DNA of 64,000 nt from UBA3263 sp964554665 (GTDB taxonomy: Bacteria > Bacteroidota > Bacteroidia > Bacteroidales > Muribaculaceae), in assembly GCA_964554665.1 (NCBI GenBank), contig CAZKPP010000002.1, forward strand, positions 21,793 to 85,792, given 5' to 3'. The notes under the pieces were generated by a model. That model did no database searches. It was given only the letters and a program-made list of their open reading frames with translations, and had not been told where the DNA came from. The translations under genes were made by a program, and so were the position numbers. Below, one piece after another: positions 1-8,909 of this stretch; position 1 is the stretch's first letter, and the number at the start of each line of letters is the position of its first letter.

Positions 1-1
1 T

Positions 2-487
2 GTGGTCAACGATCTGCTTTCAGTCGTTAAACCTCTCAACAACGTTTTCCTCCCCATCAACAAACACGGTCGCCAGAGCCGCGGAGCCGTCAGCGAGGTC
101 GACAGCGCGTTTGCCGACGCCGCGCGCCCCGTAATCATGTTCCCGGCCGGCATCTGCTCGCGCCAGCAACAGGCCGGCGGCGAAGTCCGCGACCTGAAGT
201 GGAACAAAATGTTTGTGCAAAAAAGCGCCGAAGCGGGCCGCACCGTAGTGCCCCTGCGCTTCGACGGCGAAAACTCGCCGGCCTTTTACCGCCTGGCGCG
301 CCGACGCCAAAAACTCGGGCTGAAATTCAACCTCGAAATGCTCCGTCTGCCCCGCGAGCTGGTTGACGGTGCCGGAAAACAGTTTACCATCAAAATCGGA
401 GCCCCCATTCCCAACGACCAACTGCTGCGCGGCCACGAAGCCGCCGCCCAGGCCGCGGGAATCAGAGACTACATATACACCTTATAA
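2..487 (+). CDS. glsA: GlsA/OlsA-like O-acyltransferase, C-terminal part
   Basis: The gene begins before the window; the last 161 residues are present. They match the C-terminal half of PlsC-type lysophospholipid acyltransferases: the stretch PVIMFPAGICSR is the family's third conserved block (FPAG in place of FPEG). The catalytic HX4D block would lie upstream of the window. A GNAT-type N-acyltransferase starts 4 bp later. That pairing matches the Bacteroides GlsB/GlsA system, where GlsB N-acylates glycine and GlsA O-acylates the product to make glycine lipids (known for B. thetaiotaomicron; inferred here). The enzyme would act at the inner face of the cytoplasmic membrane. A generic 1-acylglycerol-phosphate acyltransferase is the main alternative. 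Confidence 0.7.
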   Translation: MVNDLLSVVKPLNNVFLPINKHGRQSRGAVSEVDSAFADAARPVIMFPAGICSRQQQAGGEVRDLKWNKMFVQKSAEAGRTVVPLRFDGENSPAFYRLARRRQKLGLKFNLEMLRLPRELVDGAGKQFTIKIGAPIPNDQLLRGHEAAAQAAGIRDYIYTL

Positions 488-491
488 TAAT

Positions 492-1430
492 ATGAACGCA
501 CCCGTCATCGACCCCATACCAACCCAACAGCTAAAGTCGGAGCTCACCCCCGACCGGCTTCTGCGCCACAGCAACCGCGGAGGCAACGAGCTCTACGTTG
601 TTGACTCGAAATGCGCCCCCAACGTAATGCGCGAAATCGGCCGCCTGCGCGAAATAGCCTTTCGCCTCGGAGGCGGCGGCACGGGTCAGGAGGTGGACAT
701 TGACGAATTCGACCTGATGGACCCGCCCCTGAAGCAACTGGTGGTGTGGGACCCGCGCACCGAGCAGATTGTCGGCGGCTACCGCTACATTCTCGGCCGC
801 GACGTGCAAACCCAGATCGACGGCTCGCCGCGAATCGCCACGGCCCACATGTTTCGCTTCTCCAAGGAGTTCATGACCGACTACCTGCCCTACACCATTG
901 AGCTGGGTCGCTCGTTTGTTAGAATCGAGGCGCAGGCCACCCGCCACAGCGGCGCCATTTTCGCCCTCGACAACCTCTGGGACGGCCTCGGAGCCCTCAC
1001 GGTCAAACACCCCGAAATCAAATATCTGTTCGGCAAGGTCACCATGTATCCGAACTATGACCAGGAGTGTCGCAACATGATTCTCCACTTCTTCAACACC
1101 CACTTCGGCGACCCCGACGGCCTGGTGCGCCCGATAATCCCGCTCAACACCCACTCCGACCGCCAAGCCCTCGACCGGCTCTTTCCCGCGGGTGGCACCT
1201 TGCGCGACGACTACGTTCACCTGAACCACCTGGTGCGCGAACATGGCTTCAACATTCCGCCGCTGGTCAACGCCTACATGACCCTGTCGCCGACCATGCG
1301 CTATTTCGGCACAGCCATCAACTCCGAATTCGGCGACGTTGAAGAAAGCGCCATACTCATAACAATCAGCGACATCACCGAAGAAAAAAAACGACGCCAC
1401 ATCGATTCATATCATCCCAATGAACAATAA
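492..1430 (+). CDS. glsB: GlsB/OlsB-like GNAT N-acyltransferase
   Basis: The product has 312 residues. It contains the OlsB/hemolysin-type acyltransferase pattern: an early ELYVVDSKCAP segment, REIAFRLGGGGTG, then DEFDLMD and IVGGYRYI, where the GNAT beta-strands lie. I chose the ATG at 492, 4 bp after the upstream stop, over an earlier in-frame ATG inside that gene, because the conserved region begins shortly after 492. In this family the enzyme transfers a beta-hydroxyacyl group from acyl-ACP to the amine of an amino acid (ornithine in OlsB, glycine in Bacteroides GlsB). Its 3' end overlaps pyrK by 11 bp, so the four genes from here to pyrD are probably one operon. Confidence 0.75.
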   Translation: MNAPVIDPIPTQQLKSELTPDRLLRHSNRGGNELYVVDSKCAPNVMREIGRLREIAFRLGGGGTGQEVDIDEFDLMDPPLKQLVVWDPRTEQIVGGYRYILGRDVQTQIDGSPRIATAHMFRFSKEFMTDYLPYTIELGRSFVRIEAQATRHSGAIFALDNLWDGLGALTVKHPEIKYLFGKVTMYPNYDQECRNMILHFFNTHFGDPDGLVRPIIPLNTHSDRQALDRLFPAGGTLRDDYVHLNHLVREHGFNIPPLVNAYMTLSPTMRYFGTAINSEFGDVEESAILITISDITEEKKRRHIDSYHPNEQ

Positions 1431-2217
1431 CGCCACTTCAGCCCCGGGTCGCACGGTCTGCGACTTAACAGTTGAATCAAACCAACCGCTTGGACCGCTC
1501 TACGGCCTGATTGCCCTGCGCGCCGACGGCCCGCTGCCTCAGATGTTTGCCGGCCAGTTTGCGCAAGTACGCATCGACCGCTCGAAAACCACCTTTCTGC
1601 GCCGACCCATATCAATCTGCACGGCCGACCCCGAAGCCGGGCGCATTGAGCTGCTCGTTCGTCGCGCCGGAGCCGGTACCGACGCACTGCTCGCCGTTGA
1701 ACCGGGCGAAAAGGTTAACATGCTGCTTCCGCTCGGCCGCGGATTCTCCATGCCCGCCAATGCCGACGAAAAACTGCTGCTGATTGGCGGCGGCGTAGGC
1801 GTTGCCCCGATGCTGGCCCTCGGCCTGGAGCTCAAAGCCAAGGGTTTCAACCCCGAATTTCTGCTTGGCGCACGAACCGCCGCCGACCTGCTGCTGCTCG
1901 ACCGCTTTGAAGCAATCGGCCCGGTGCACATCACCACCGACGACGGCTCGGCCGGCACAAAAGGAGTGGTTACCGCCCACAAGCGCCTCAATCAGCCGGT
2001 TAACCGCATATATTGCTGCGGCCCGAAACCGATGATGGTCGCCGTGGCCAAAGTTGCCACCCGACTTGGCGCCACCTGCGAAGTGAGCCTCGAAAACATG
2101 ATGGCATGCGGCGTGGGCGCCTGCCTCTGCTGCGTAGAAAAAACAACCAAGGGCAACGTGTGTGTCTGCACCGAAGGCCCCGTATTCAACATAAATCAAC
2201 TGACATGGCAAGACTGA
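1420..2217 (+). CDS. pyrK: Dihydroorotate dehydrogenase electron-transfer subunit PyrK
   Basis: PyrK is the FAD and [2Fe-2S] subunit of class 1B dihydroorotate dehydrogenase and passes electrons from dihydroorotate to NAD+. The 265-residue product shows an N-terminal ferredoxin-reductase fold with FLRRPISIC, the usual FAD contact (RRPxSI). A Gly-rich LLIGGGVGVAPM follows for the nucleotide. Near the C-terminus a cysteine cluster (C230, C235, C238, C250) has the spacing of a PyrK 2Fe-2S site. Length is normal for the family. It overlaps glsB by 11 bp and pyrD by 13 bp, which fits co-translation of the PyrK-PyrD heterotetramer. Confidence 0.95.
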   Translation: MNNNATSAPGRTVCDLTVESNQPLGPLYGLIALRADGPLPQMFAGQFAQVRIDRSKTTFLRRPISICTADPEAGRIELLVRRAGAGTDALLAVEPGEKVNMLLPLGRGFSMPANADEKLLLIGGGVGVAPMLALGLELKAKGFNPEFLLGARTAADLLLLDRFEAIGPVHITTDDGSAGTKGVVTAHKRLNQPVNRIYCCGPKPMMVAVAKVATRLGATCEVSLENMMACGVGACLCCVEKTTKGNVCVCTEGPVFNINQLTWQD

Positions 2218-3110
2218 GCGTTAACATCGGCTCGCTGCAGCTGAAAAACCCCGTAATGACCGCCAGCGGCACGTTTGGCTACGGCACCGAGTTTGCCGAC
2301 CTCATGGACCTTTCATCGCTCGGCGGAATAATAGTTAAAGGCACCACCCTCCACTCCCGCGAGGGCAACGACTACCCGCGCATGGCCGAAACCCCCTCGG
2401 GCATGCTCAATGCCGTGGGCCTGCAAAACAAAGGGGTAAACCACTTCGCCGAAAAGATATATCCCCGGATTCAGAACCTCGACACCCAGGTTATTGTCAA
2501 CGTCAGCGGCGCCTCGGTCGACGACTACGTGGGCGTTGCACAGCGCCTGAGCGAACTGCCCAAAATCCGCGCCATCGAGGTCAACATTTCCTGCCCCAAC
2601 GTTAAACAGGGGGGCATGGCGTTCGGCACCACCGCCAAAGGCGCCGCCTCGGTAACCGCAGCCCTTCGCCGTGTCTGGGACCGCACGCTCATCGTCAAAC
2701 TCAGCCCCAACGTTACCGACATCACCGAAATAGCCCGCGCGGTTGAAGACGAAGGCGCCGACTCGGTGAGCCTCATAAACACCCTTCTCGGCATGGCCGT
2801 CGACGTTGAACGCCGCCGCCCCTGCCTGTCGACCATCACCGGCGGACTGTCCGGCCCGGCGGTGCGCCCCGTGGCCGTGCGCATGGTATGGCAGGTTGCC
2901 AAAGCAGTTAAAATCCCCGTAATCGGCCTCGGAGGCATAACCTGCGGACGCGACGCGCTCGAATTTCTCATGGCCGGCGCCACCGCCGTTCAGGTCGGCA
3001 CCGCCAACTTCCTCGACCCCGCTATCAGCCAGAAAATTGTAGGCGAAATCGAGGAGTATTGCCGGCGCAACAAAATTGCCGACATCCGCGAGATAATCGG
3101 AATTATCTGA
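2205..3110 (+). CDS. pyrD: Dihydroorotate dehydrogenase class 1B catalytic subunit PyrD
   Basis: PyrD oxidises dihydroorotate to orotate in pyrimidine synthesis, using FMN in a TIM barrel. The 301-residue protein starts at the ATG at 2205, inside the 3' end of pyrK, where homology begins (MARLSVNIGSLQLKNPV). Visible family motifs are NPVMTASGTFGYG, the substrate-binding NAVGLQNKG, and VNISCPNVKQGG, which carries the class 1B catalytic cysteine (Cys rather than the Ser of class 2). GLGGI followed by GATAVQVGTAN forms the C-terminal FMN phosphate site. It closes the glsA-glsB-pyrK-pyrD cluster. No clear hairpin terminator follows. Confidence 0.96.
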   Translation: MARLSVNIGSLQLKNPVMTASGTFGYGTEFADLMDLSSLGGIIVKGTTLHSREGNDYPRMAETPSGMLNAVGLQNKGVNHFAEKIYPRIQNLDTQVIVNVSGASVDDYVGVAQRLSELPKIRAIEVNISCPNVKQGGMAFGTTAKGAASVTAALRRVWDRTLIVKLSPNVTDITEIARAVEDEGADSVSLINTLLGMAVDVERRRPCLSTITGGLSGPAVRPVAVRMVWQVAKAVKIPVIGLGGITCGRDALEFLMAGATAVQVGTANFLDPAISQKIVGEIEEYCRRNKIADIREIIGII

Positions 3111-3424
3111 ACTGACACTGAATTTTAACGTTCTATTTAAGATTTTTTAACTCTTTACCCACTCCAAGGTAAACGAATTATTGTTAAATTTGCGGAGCTA
3201 ATCACCAGCTCACAATTAAATAAACTGACAAAAATTAACAATTTTAACTAAATTTAAACCTATCATTCACTTAATAATCACCTTAAATATAAACCATTAA
3301 CACTCCTTTCTCCAAAATCGCTGCCTAAACCGACCGCGCGCCTCTTCGGCTCGCTTTCTGCCGTTTAGCCAGCCGCTATCTGCACGAAAATCTTAAATAA
3401 TCAATCACTATCATCAATCACAGA
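3111..3424. other. 314-bp intergenic region with the SusC promoter and a long leader
   Basis: The gap is AT-rich and holds one good TAnnTTTG box at 3185-3192, which leaves a transcribed leader of roughly 220 nt before susC. The leader includes a possible stem CTAAAC (3325-3330) with GTTTAG (3363-3368), enclosing a GC-rich segment with a TTCGGC turn. No ORF with coding character is visible. Confidence 0.5.
3185..3192 (+). promoter_or_regulatory. Promoter -7 box for the SusC operon
   Basis: TAAATTTG fits the Bacteroidota -7 consensus TAnnTTTG. No clean -33 TTTG is visible about 20 nt upstream, which would be expected of an activator-dependent promoter. Confidence 0.5.
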
Positions 3425-6400
3425 ATGAGAAAAAGTACCTTACATTGGCGCTATGCCCTGCTCGGGCTCGTTGCCATGACCATGATGGCACCCGCGTCGG
3501 CCTTCGCCGCCGCATCGCCGTCGGGCGCTCCGCAAGCCGAATCATCGACGGCGAAGCGTACTGTGACCGGCACGGTCGTTGATGCCGTCGACGGTGAGCC
3601 CCTCCCCGGCGCTACCGTTGCCTGCATTGGCGAAAAGGCCGCAATTACCGCTACCGACATTGATGGTAACTTCAGCCTCAGCATTCCCATGAAAAAGAAT
3701 GTTACCCTGCTCGTTACCTACGTCGGCTATAAAGAAATGCGTGTCCCCGTCGGCGACCTCGGCTACGTGAAAGTAGAAATGAAGGGCGACGACAACACTC
3801 TCGATGAAGTCGTAGTTGTTGGTGCCGGCACCCAGAAACGTGTGTCTGTAACCGGCGCTATCACCTCGGTTAAGGGCGATGACCTCAAACTCCCCTCAAC
3901 CAACCTCACCAACGCCCTGGCAGGTAAAATCGCCGGCGTGGTTGCCCAGACTACTTCCGGCGAACCCGGTTCTCCCGCTGAATTCTATATCCGCGGTATC
4001 GGTACCTTCGGCGGCCGCACCACCCCGCTTATCCTTCTCGACGACGTTGAAATCTCCGCTAACGACCTTAACTACGTACCCGCCGAAAACATCGAATCGT
4101 TCTCGATTCTGAAAGACGCATCCGCAACCGCTATCTACGGTGCTCGCGGCGCTAACGGCGTTATGATCGTTAAGACCAAAGGCGGCGACTACAACTCGCA
4201 GACCAAAATCGGCGTAAGCTTCGACGCCTCGTTTAACTTCCTCGACAAGTTCCCCGACTTCGTTGACGGTGCCCGCTACATGGAAATGTACAACATCGCC
4301 CGTCTGAGCCGCGGCAACGCCGAACGCTACACCGCCAACGAAATCCGCTGGACCCGCGACGGCGTTAACCCCTACCTTTATCCTGACGTTGACTGGGGCG
4401 ACATCCTCTTCCGCAACATGGCTTCGCGTCAGCGCGGCAACGTTAACGTAAGCGGTGGTGGCTCGAAAGTTAAATACTACATGTCGATCGACGTTCAGCA
4501 CGAAGACGGTCTTCTGAACTCCGAAAAAATCTACTCCTGGAACAACAACATTCAGCTGTATAACTACACGTTCCAGAACAACATCTCCTACAAGCTGACC
4601 CCGTCGACCACCATCAGCATGAACATGAATGCTCAGGTGCGCCAGAAAACCGGCCCCAACGCCGGCGCCGCCAGCATCTTCAACTACACGCTGACAACCA
4701 CTCCTATCTCCTTCCCCGTTACCTGGCCCGCTGAAGAAGGCGACGAACACCTCCGCTACGGTTCGCGCCGCTACTCCGAACACGTGCTCCAGAACCCCTA
4801 CGCCGTTCTCAACACCTCGTTCCAGCAGACCAACGAAACTACCCTCAACACCGTTATCAAAATCAACCAGGGTCTTGACTTCATCACCAAAGGCCTCCGC
4901 TTCGAAGCCTGGGTGAACCTCAAGAGCTGGAGCTCGATGAGCTTCAACCGCTCAATCAAGCCCTACTACTACGAACTCGCCGGCCGCGCAACCAACTACA
5001 TCACCGACGGTGAACTCAACGCCCACCAGGACGGCATGTTCTACCGCACCAACATGATTCAGACCGGCCAGGACTACCTGAACGAATCTGACCTGACCCG
5101 CTCGACCGACCAGACCTTCGAACTTCAGGCCCGCTTTGACTGGAGCCGCAAGTTCGGTCTCCACGACGTTAGCGCCATGGCTTCTTACCGTCAGTATGAA
5201 TTCCGCAACGCCGTGCTCCCCAACCGTAACCAGGGCTTCTCGTTCCGCGCAACCTACGACTACGCTCACCGCTACCTCGTAGAATTCAACGCCGGCTATA
5301 ACGGCACCGAACGTCTGGCCAAGGGCGAACGCTTCGGCTTCTTCCCCGCAGGCTCTATCGGCTGGGTAATCAGCAACGAACCTTTCTTTGAACCCGCTTC
5401 GCGCTGGATTCAGAACCTTAAGGTGCGTGCATCTCTCGGTATCGTAGGTTCCGACTCGCTCAACTCACCCGGCGGCTCCTACTTCCTCTACATCGACAAA
5501 ATCCAGAACAACGATCCCTCGTACCTCAAATGGCGTTCGGGCGACTATAACCAGTCGTTCCTCCAGATGGGTGGCCCGGTTGTTACCTACTACGCAGTTA
5601 CCGGCCTCGGCTGGGAAAAATCGCGCAAAGCCGACGTAGGTATCGAATTCACCCTGTTCAACGACCTTACCGTTAACGCCGACCTGTTCTGGGAACACCG
5701 CTACGACATCTTCCTGCAGCGCCAGGCATGGCCCGCTTCGCTCGGCTACGGCTCCGCAACCCCCTGGAGCTCGAAGGGCACCATGGAAAACCACGGTGGT
5801 GAACTCGCCGTTAACTACAACAAGCGCATCAACAACGACTGGTCGTTTGGCATCACCGGCACCTTCACCTACGCCGAAAACGTTGTCAGCGACTGGGACG
5901 AACCCATCTACCCCTACACCTGGATGATGGGCACCGGCATCCCCAACGCCTCGTCGCGTACCCTGGGCTACATTGCCGAAGGCCTCTTCCAGTCCGACGA
6001 AGAAATCGCTAACTCCCCGACCCAAAACATCGGCTCCAAGCCTCAGGTCGGCGATATCAAATATCGCGACCTCAACGGCGACGGCGTTATCGACAACAAC
6101 GACCAGACCATGATCAGCGAATATGGCCGCGTGCCCCGTATCCAATACGGTTTCGGCGCAACCCTCAACTGGCGCTCGTTTGACTTCGGCGTTCAGTTCA
6201 CCGGTTCCGGCAAACGCACCATCATGATGAGCGGCATGCACCCCTTCCAGGAAGGTGGCACAAACGCCGACGCCCGCAACATCCTGCAATGGATCAGCGA
6301 CTCGTTCTACGATCCCATCAACGACAAAGACAACTTCGATGTTGAATATCCCCGCCTCGGCACCGTTTCGACCGACGTTTCCAACAACGACGTGAACTCA

Positions 6401-6601
6401 ACCTGGTGGATGCGCGACGGTTCATTCCTGCGCATGCGTAACATCGAACTCGGCTGGCGCTTCCCCTATGGTCGCGTCTACGTTTCCGGCCAGAACCTCG
6501 TTACCTTCGCTCCCTTCAAACACTGGGATCCCGAACTCTCAGGCTGGAATGCCTACCCGATGCAGAAAACCGTTTCTGTTGGCGTGCAGATCACTATCTA
6601 A
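3425..6601 (+). CDS. SusC-family TonB-dependent outer-membrane transporter
   Basis: SusC-type barrels import oligosaccharides with TonB energy, closed from outside by a SusD lid. This 1058-residue protein has a signal peptide (cleavage near ASAFAA, about residue 29). A carboxypeptidase-regulatory-like beta domain follows at about 43-118 (VTGTVVDAVDGEPLPGATV). Next come a TonB-box-like DEVVVVGAGTQKR and the plug, including the family hallmark ATAIYGARGANGVMIVKT at about 236-253. The remainder is the 22-strand barrel, ending in an aliphatic strand (VSVGVQITI). Length is typical. It leads an operon with SusD 27 bp downstream. Substrate is not readable from sequence; the linked GH31 suggests a host-type glycan. 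Confidence 0.95.
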   Translation: MRKSTLHWRYALLGLVAMTMMAPASAFAAASPSGAPQAESSTAKRTVTGTVVDAVDGEPLPGATVACIGEKAAITATDIDGNFSLSIPMKKNVTLLVTYVGYKEMRVPVGDLGYVKVEMKGDDNTLDEVVVVGAGTQKRVSVTGAITSVKGDDLKLPSTNLTNALAGKIAGVVAQTTSGEPGSPAEFYIRGIGTFGGRTTPLILLDDVEISANDLNYVPAENIESFSILKDASATAIYGARGANGVMIVKTKGGDYNSQTKIGVSFDASFNFLDKFPDFVDGARYMEMYNIARLSRGNAERYTANEIRWTRDGVNPYLYPDVDWGDILFRNMASRQRGNVNVSGGGSKVKYYMSIDVQHEDGLLNSEKIYSWNNNIQLYNYTFQNNISYKLTPSTTISMNMNAQVRQKTGPNAGAASIFNYTLTTTPISFPVTWPAEEGDEHLRYGSRRYSEHVLQNPYAVLNTSFQQTNETTLNTVIKINQGLDFITKGLRFEAWVNLKSWSSMSFNRSIKPYYYELAGRATNYITDGELNAHQDGMFYRTNMIQTGQDYLNESDLTRSTDQTFELQARFDWSRKFGLHDVSAMASYRQYEFRNAVLPNRNQGFSFRATYDYAHRYLVEFNAGYNGTERLAKGERFGFFPAGSIGWVISNEPFFEPASRWIQNLKVRASLGIVGSDSLNSPGGSYFLYIDKIQNNDPSYLKWRSGDYNQSFLQMGGPVVTYYAVTGLGWEKSRKADVGIEFTLFNDLTVNADLFWEHRYDIFLQRQAWPASLGYGSATPWSSKGTMENHGGELAVNYNKRINNDWSFGITGTFTYAENVVSDWDEPIYPYTWMMGTGIPNASSRTLGYIAEGLFQSDEEIANSPTQNIGSKPQVGDIKYRDLNGDGVIDNNDQTMISEYGRVPRIQYGFGATLNWRSFDFGVQFTGSGKRTIMMSGMHPFQEGGTNADARNILQWISDSFYDPINDKDNFDVEYPRLGTVSTDVSNNDVNSTWWMRDGSFLRMRNIELGWRFPYGRVYVSGQNLVTFAPFKHWDPELSGWNAYPMQKTVSVGVQITI

Positions 6602-6628
6602 TCAATCATCCCTTAGAGACATCAACAC

Positions 6629-8875
6629 ATGAAACTCAAAAATATTTATAAGTTCGCAACCGTAGCAATTGCCGCCGCAACGCTCCTTGGCGTAAGCTCC
6701 TGCAATTACCTCGACGTTGTTCCCCCGGAACAGCCCGGCTTGGCCGACGCGATGAAAGACAAAGACCACGCCAAAGGCTTCCTCTATTCCTGCTACGCAA
6801 AAACTACCCACCGCGACATCCTTCCCCGCGACTATCGCTCGGTTCTCAACTCATCGACCGACGAATATCTGATTACCGAAACCTGGTATGCCAACGAAGG
6901 TGCTCCCGCATACGCAGTTCTGCGTAACACCCAAACCACCACCGCTCCCGGCTATGACCCCGCGTTCTGGAACAACTTCTACACCGCAATCGGCCAGACC
7001 CTTCTGTTCGACGAAAAACTCCAGACCGAAGGCGTTCAAAACGACGTCTGCTCGGCCGAAGAACGCGCAGAATGGCTCGCAGAATCTCGCTTCTGCCGTG
7101 CCTATTACCACTTCCTGCTTCTCCGTCTTTACGGTCCTATACCCATCACCGAAAGCTTGATTAGCATGGACTCTGACCTGGGCGACTACCCCGGCCGCAG
7201 TCACTTCGACTACTGCGTAGACTGGATTTGCAACGAGCTCGACGAAGCAGCCAAAGACCTGCCTGCCCGCCGCATAGAAAGCTCTGAAATGGGCCGTGCC
7301 GACAAGGTAGTCTGCAAAGCCCTCAAGGCTCGTCTGCTCCTCTACGCCGCATCTGACCTCTACAACGGCGGTTTCCCCGCTGCCTTTAGAAACTGGGCAG
7401 AACATGGCAATACCAACTACGAAACTCCCGGCTATGGCAACGCCCTGATTTCTACCAACTACGATCCCAAAAAGTGGCAGCGCGCACTCATTGCTTGCCG
7501 CGAAGCTCTGGATCTGGCTTTGAACCCCGGTGACGGCACACCCGGCTACACTCTCTTCGACCCCCGCTGGAACACTACCGCCGACAATATTTCGGGTGAC
7601 GAAAACATCATCCCGATGAACATATGGATTCCCAAAATGTCGGAAATGACTGCAAAAATCAAAGCCTTCGGCATGCAGTTCCCCTACACCAACGTTGACG
7701 GCTACAACTACGAATCCGAAGACAACGAGCTCGACGAATTCAACGAAGACGAATTCCTCCGCGCCGTTTGGAAACTCCGCTACCTCAACACCACTACCCA
7801 GAGCGAAAAGAACACCGAAATCATCTGGGCCCAGTCGCCTCTCGACGGCGGTGTTTACGGTAAATACCAGTCGCGTATTCCCCGTCAGGCTTATCGCTAC
7901 ACCAAGGACAACACCGAACATATCCCCGACTCGTGGGGTGGCGTAGCTCCTACCCTCTACACCGTAGAGCACTTCCTCAACGCCGACGGCACCCTGCCTT
8001 CCGGCATGCAGAACAAAGCGTTTGACCTTCTCAACAACGACGACTTCTATCAGACCGTTGGCGACTACAAAGACTCGCACCCGCTGATGGAAGGCACCGT
8101 TGACCGTTCGGAAGTTGCAAAAATCTGCCTTAACCGCGAACCTCGCTTCTACGCTTGGATCGGCTTTAACGGCGGCGACTATCTGACAATTCTCTGCAAC
8201 GGCGAACCTTGCGTACTGAACATGCACGACCCCAACAAACAGGGCCGCAAGCTCACCGACCGTAACTACTCCGCATCGGGCTTCCTGTCGATGAAACACG
8301 TTGACCCCTACTACCACTGGGACGGCGACGGCAAGACCTACGAAGGCAAAAACTCGCCTGAAGTATTTATCCGTCTGGCCGAGCTCTACCTGAACCTTGC
8401 CGAATGTCAGGCTGAATGCGCAATGCGCGGTATTGGTACCCCCGCAGGTTATACCCACAAAGACGGCATAGACTTCACTGCCGAAGCCATGGCCAACATC
8501 AACAAGCTGCGCGACCGCGCCTACGTAGGCCGTTTGACCACCGACCAGCTGGCCCTGAAGGAAACCCTTACCAGCACCGGTCAAACCAAAAACTGGAACA
8601 TCCGCGAATGGGTTCGCAACGAACGCTTCATCGAACTCTGGGACGAAGGCCAGCGCTACTTCGACGTTCGCCGCTGGGTTGCCGGTGAAGAATACTTCGG
8701 CTACGGCAAGCGTCGCACTCTCAACGCTCTGGCAGAAAACCCCAAAGTGACCGAATTCTACAAGCCCATGATGGCCAACCCGCAATATACCTTCCACTAC
8801 CGCGAGTATCTCTACCCGATTTACGTAGACCAGGTATATCGTAACCCCCAGATGGTTCAGAACCCCGGCTTCTAA
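6629..8875 (+). CDS. SusD/RagB-family glycan-binding lipoprotein
   Basis: The lid and glycan-binding partner of the upstream SusC. The 748-residue precursor has a lipoprotein signal with lipobox VSSC (Cys about residue 25). It then shows the SusD start pattern NYLDVVPPEQ, the helical TPR-like region with ARLLLYAASDLYNG, and the C-terminal WNIREWVRNERFIEL followed by EGQRYFDVRRW, which is strongly conserved in SusD proteins. At 748 residues it is longer than many SusD proteins (usually about 500-650), so it probably carries inserts. Only 27 bp separate it from susC. Confidence 0.93.
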   Translation: MKLKNIYKFATVAIAAATLLGVSSCNYLDVVPPEQPGLADAMKDKDHAKGFLYSCYAKTTHRDILPRDYRSVLNSSTDEYLITETWYANEGAPAYAVLRNTQTTTAPGYDPAFWNNFYTAIGQTLLFDEKLQTEGVQNDVCSAEERAEWLAESRFCRAYYHFLLLRLYGPIPITESLISMDSDLGDYPGRSHFDYCVDWICNELDEAAKDLPARRIESSEMGRADKVVCKALKARLLLYAASDLYNGGFPAAFRNWAEHGNTNYETPGYGNALISTNYDPKKWQRALIACREALDLALNPGDGTPGYTLFDPRWNTTADNISGDENIIPMNIWIPKMSEMTAKIKAFGMQFPYTNVDGYNYESEDNELDEFNEDEFLRAVWKLRYLNTTTQSEKNTEIIWAQSPLDGGVYGKYQSRIPRQAYRYTKDNTEHIPDSWGGVAPTLYTVEHFLNADGTLPSGMQNKAFDLLNNDDFYQTVGDYKDSHPLMEGTVDRSEVAKICLNREPRFYAWIGFNGGDYLTILCNGEPCVLNMHDPNKQGRKLTDRNYSASGFLSMKHVDPYYHWDGDGKTYEGKNSPEVFIRLAELYLNLAECQAECAMRGIGTPAGYTHKDGIDFTAEAMANINKLRDRAYVGRLTTDQLALKETLTSTGQTKNWNIREWVRNERFIELWDEGQRYFDVRRWVAGEEYFGYGKRRTLNALAENPKVTEFYKPMMANPQYTFHYREYLYPIYVDQVYRNPQMVQNPGF

Positions 8876-8909
8876 TAGAATAATAACCACTCAAAACTGA
8901 AACCACAAT

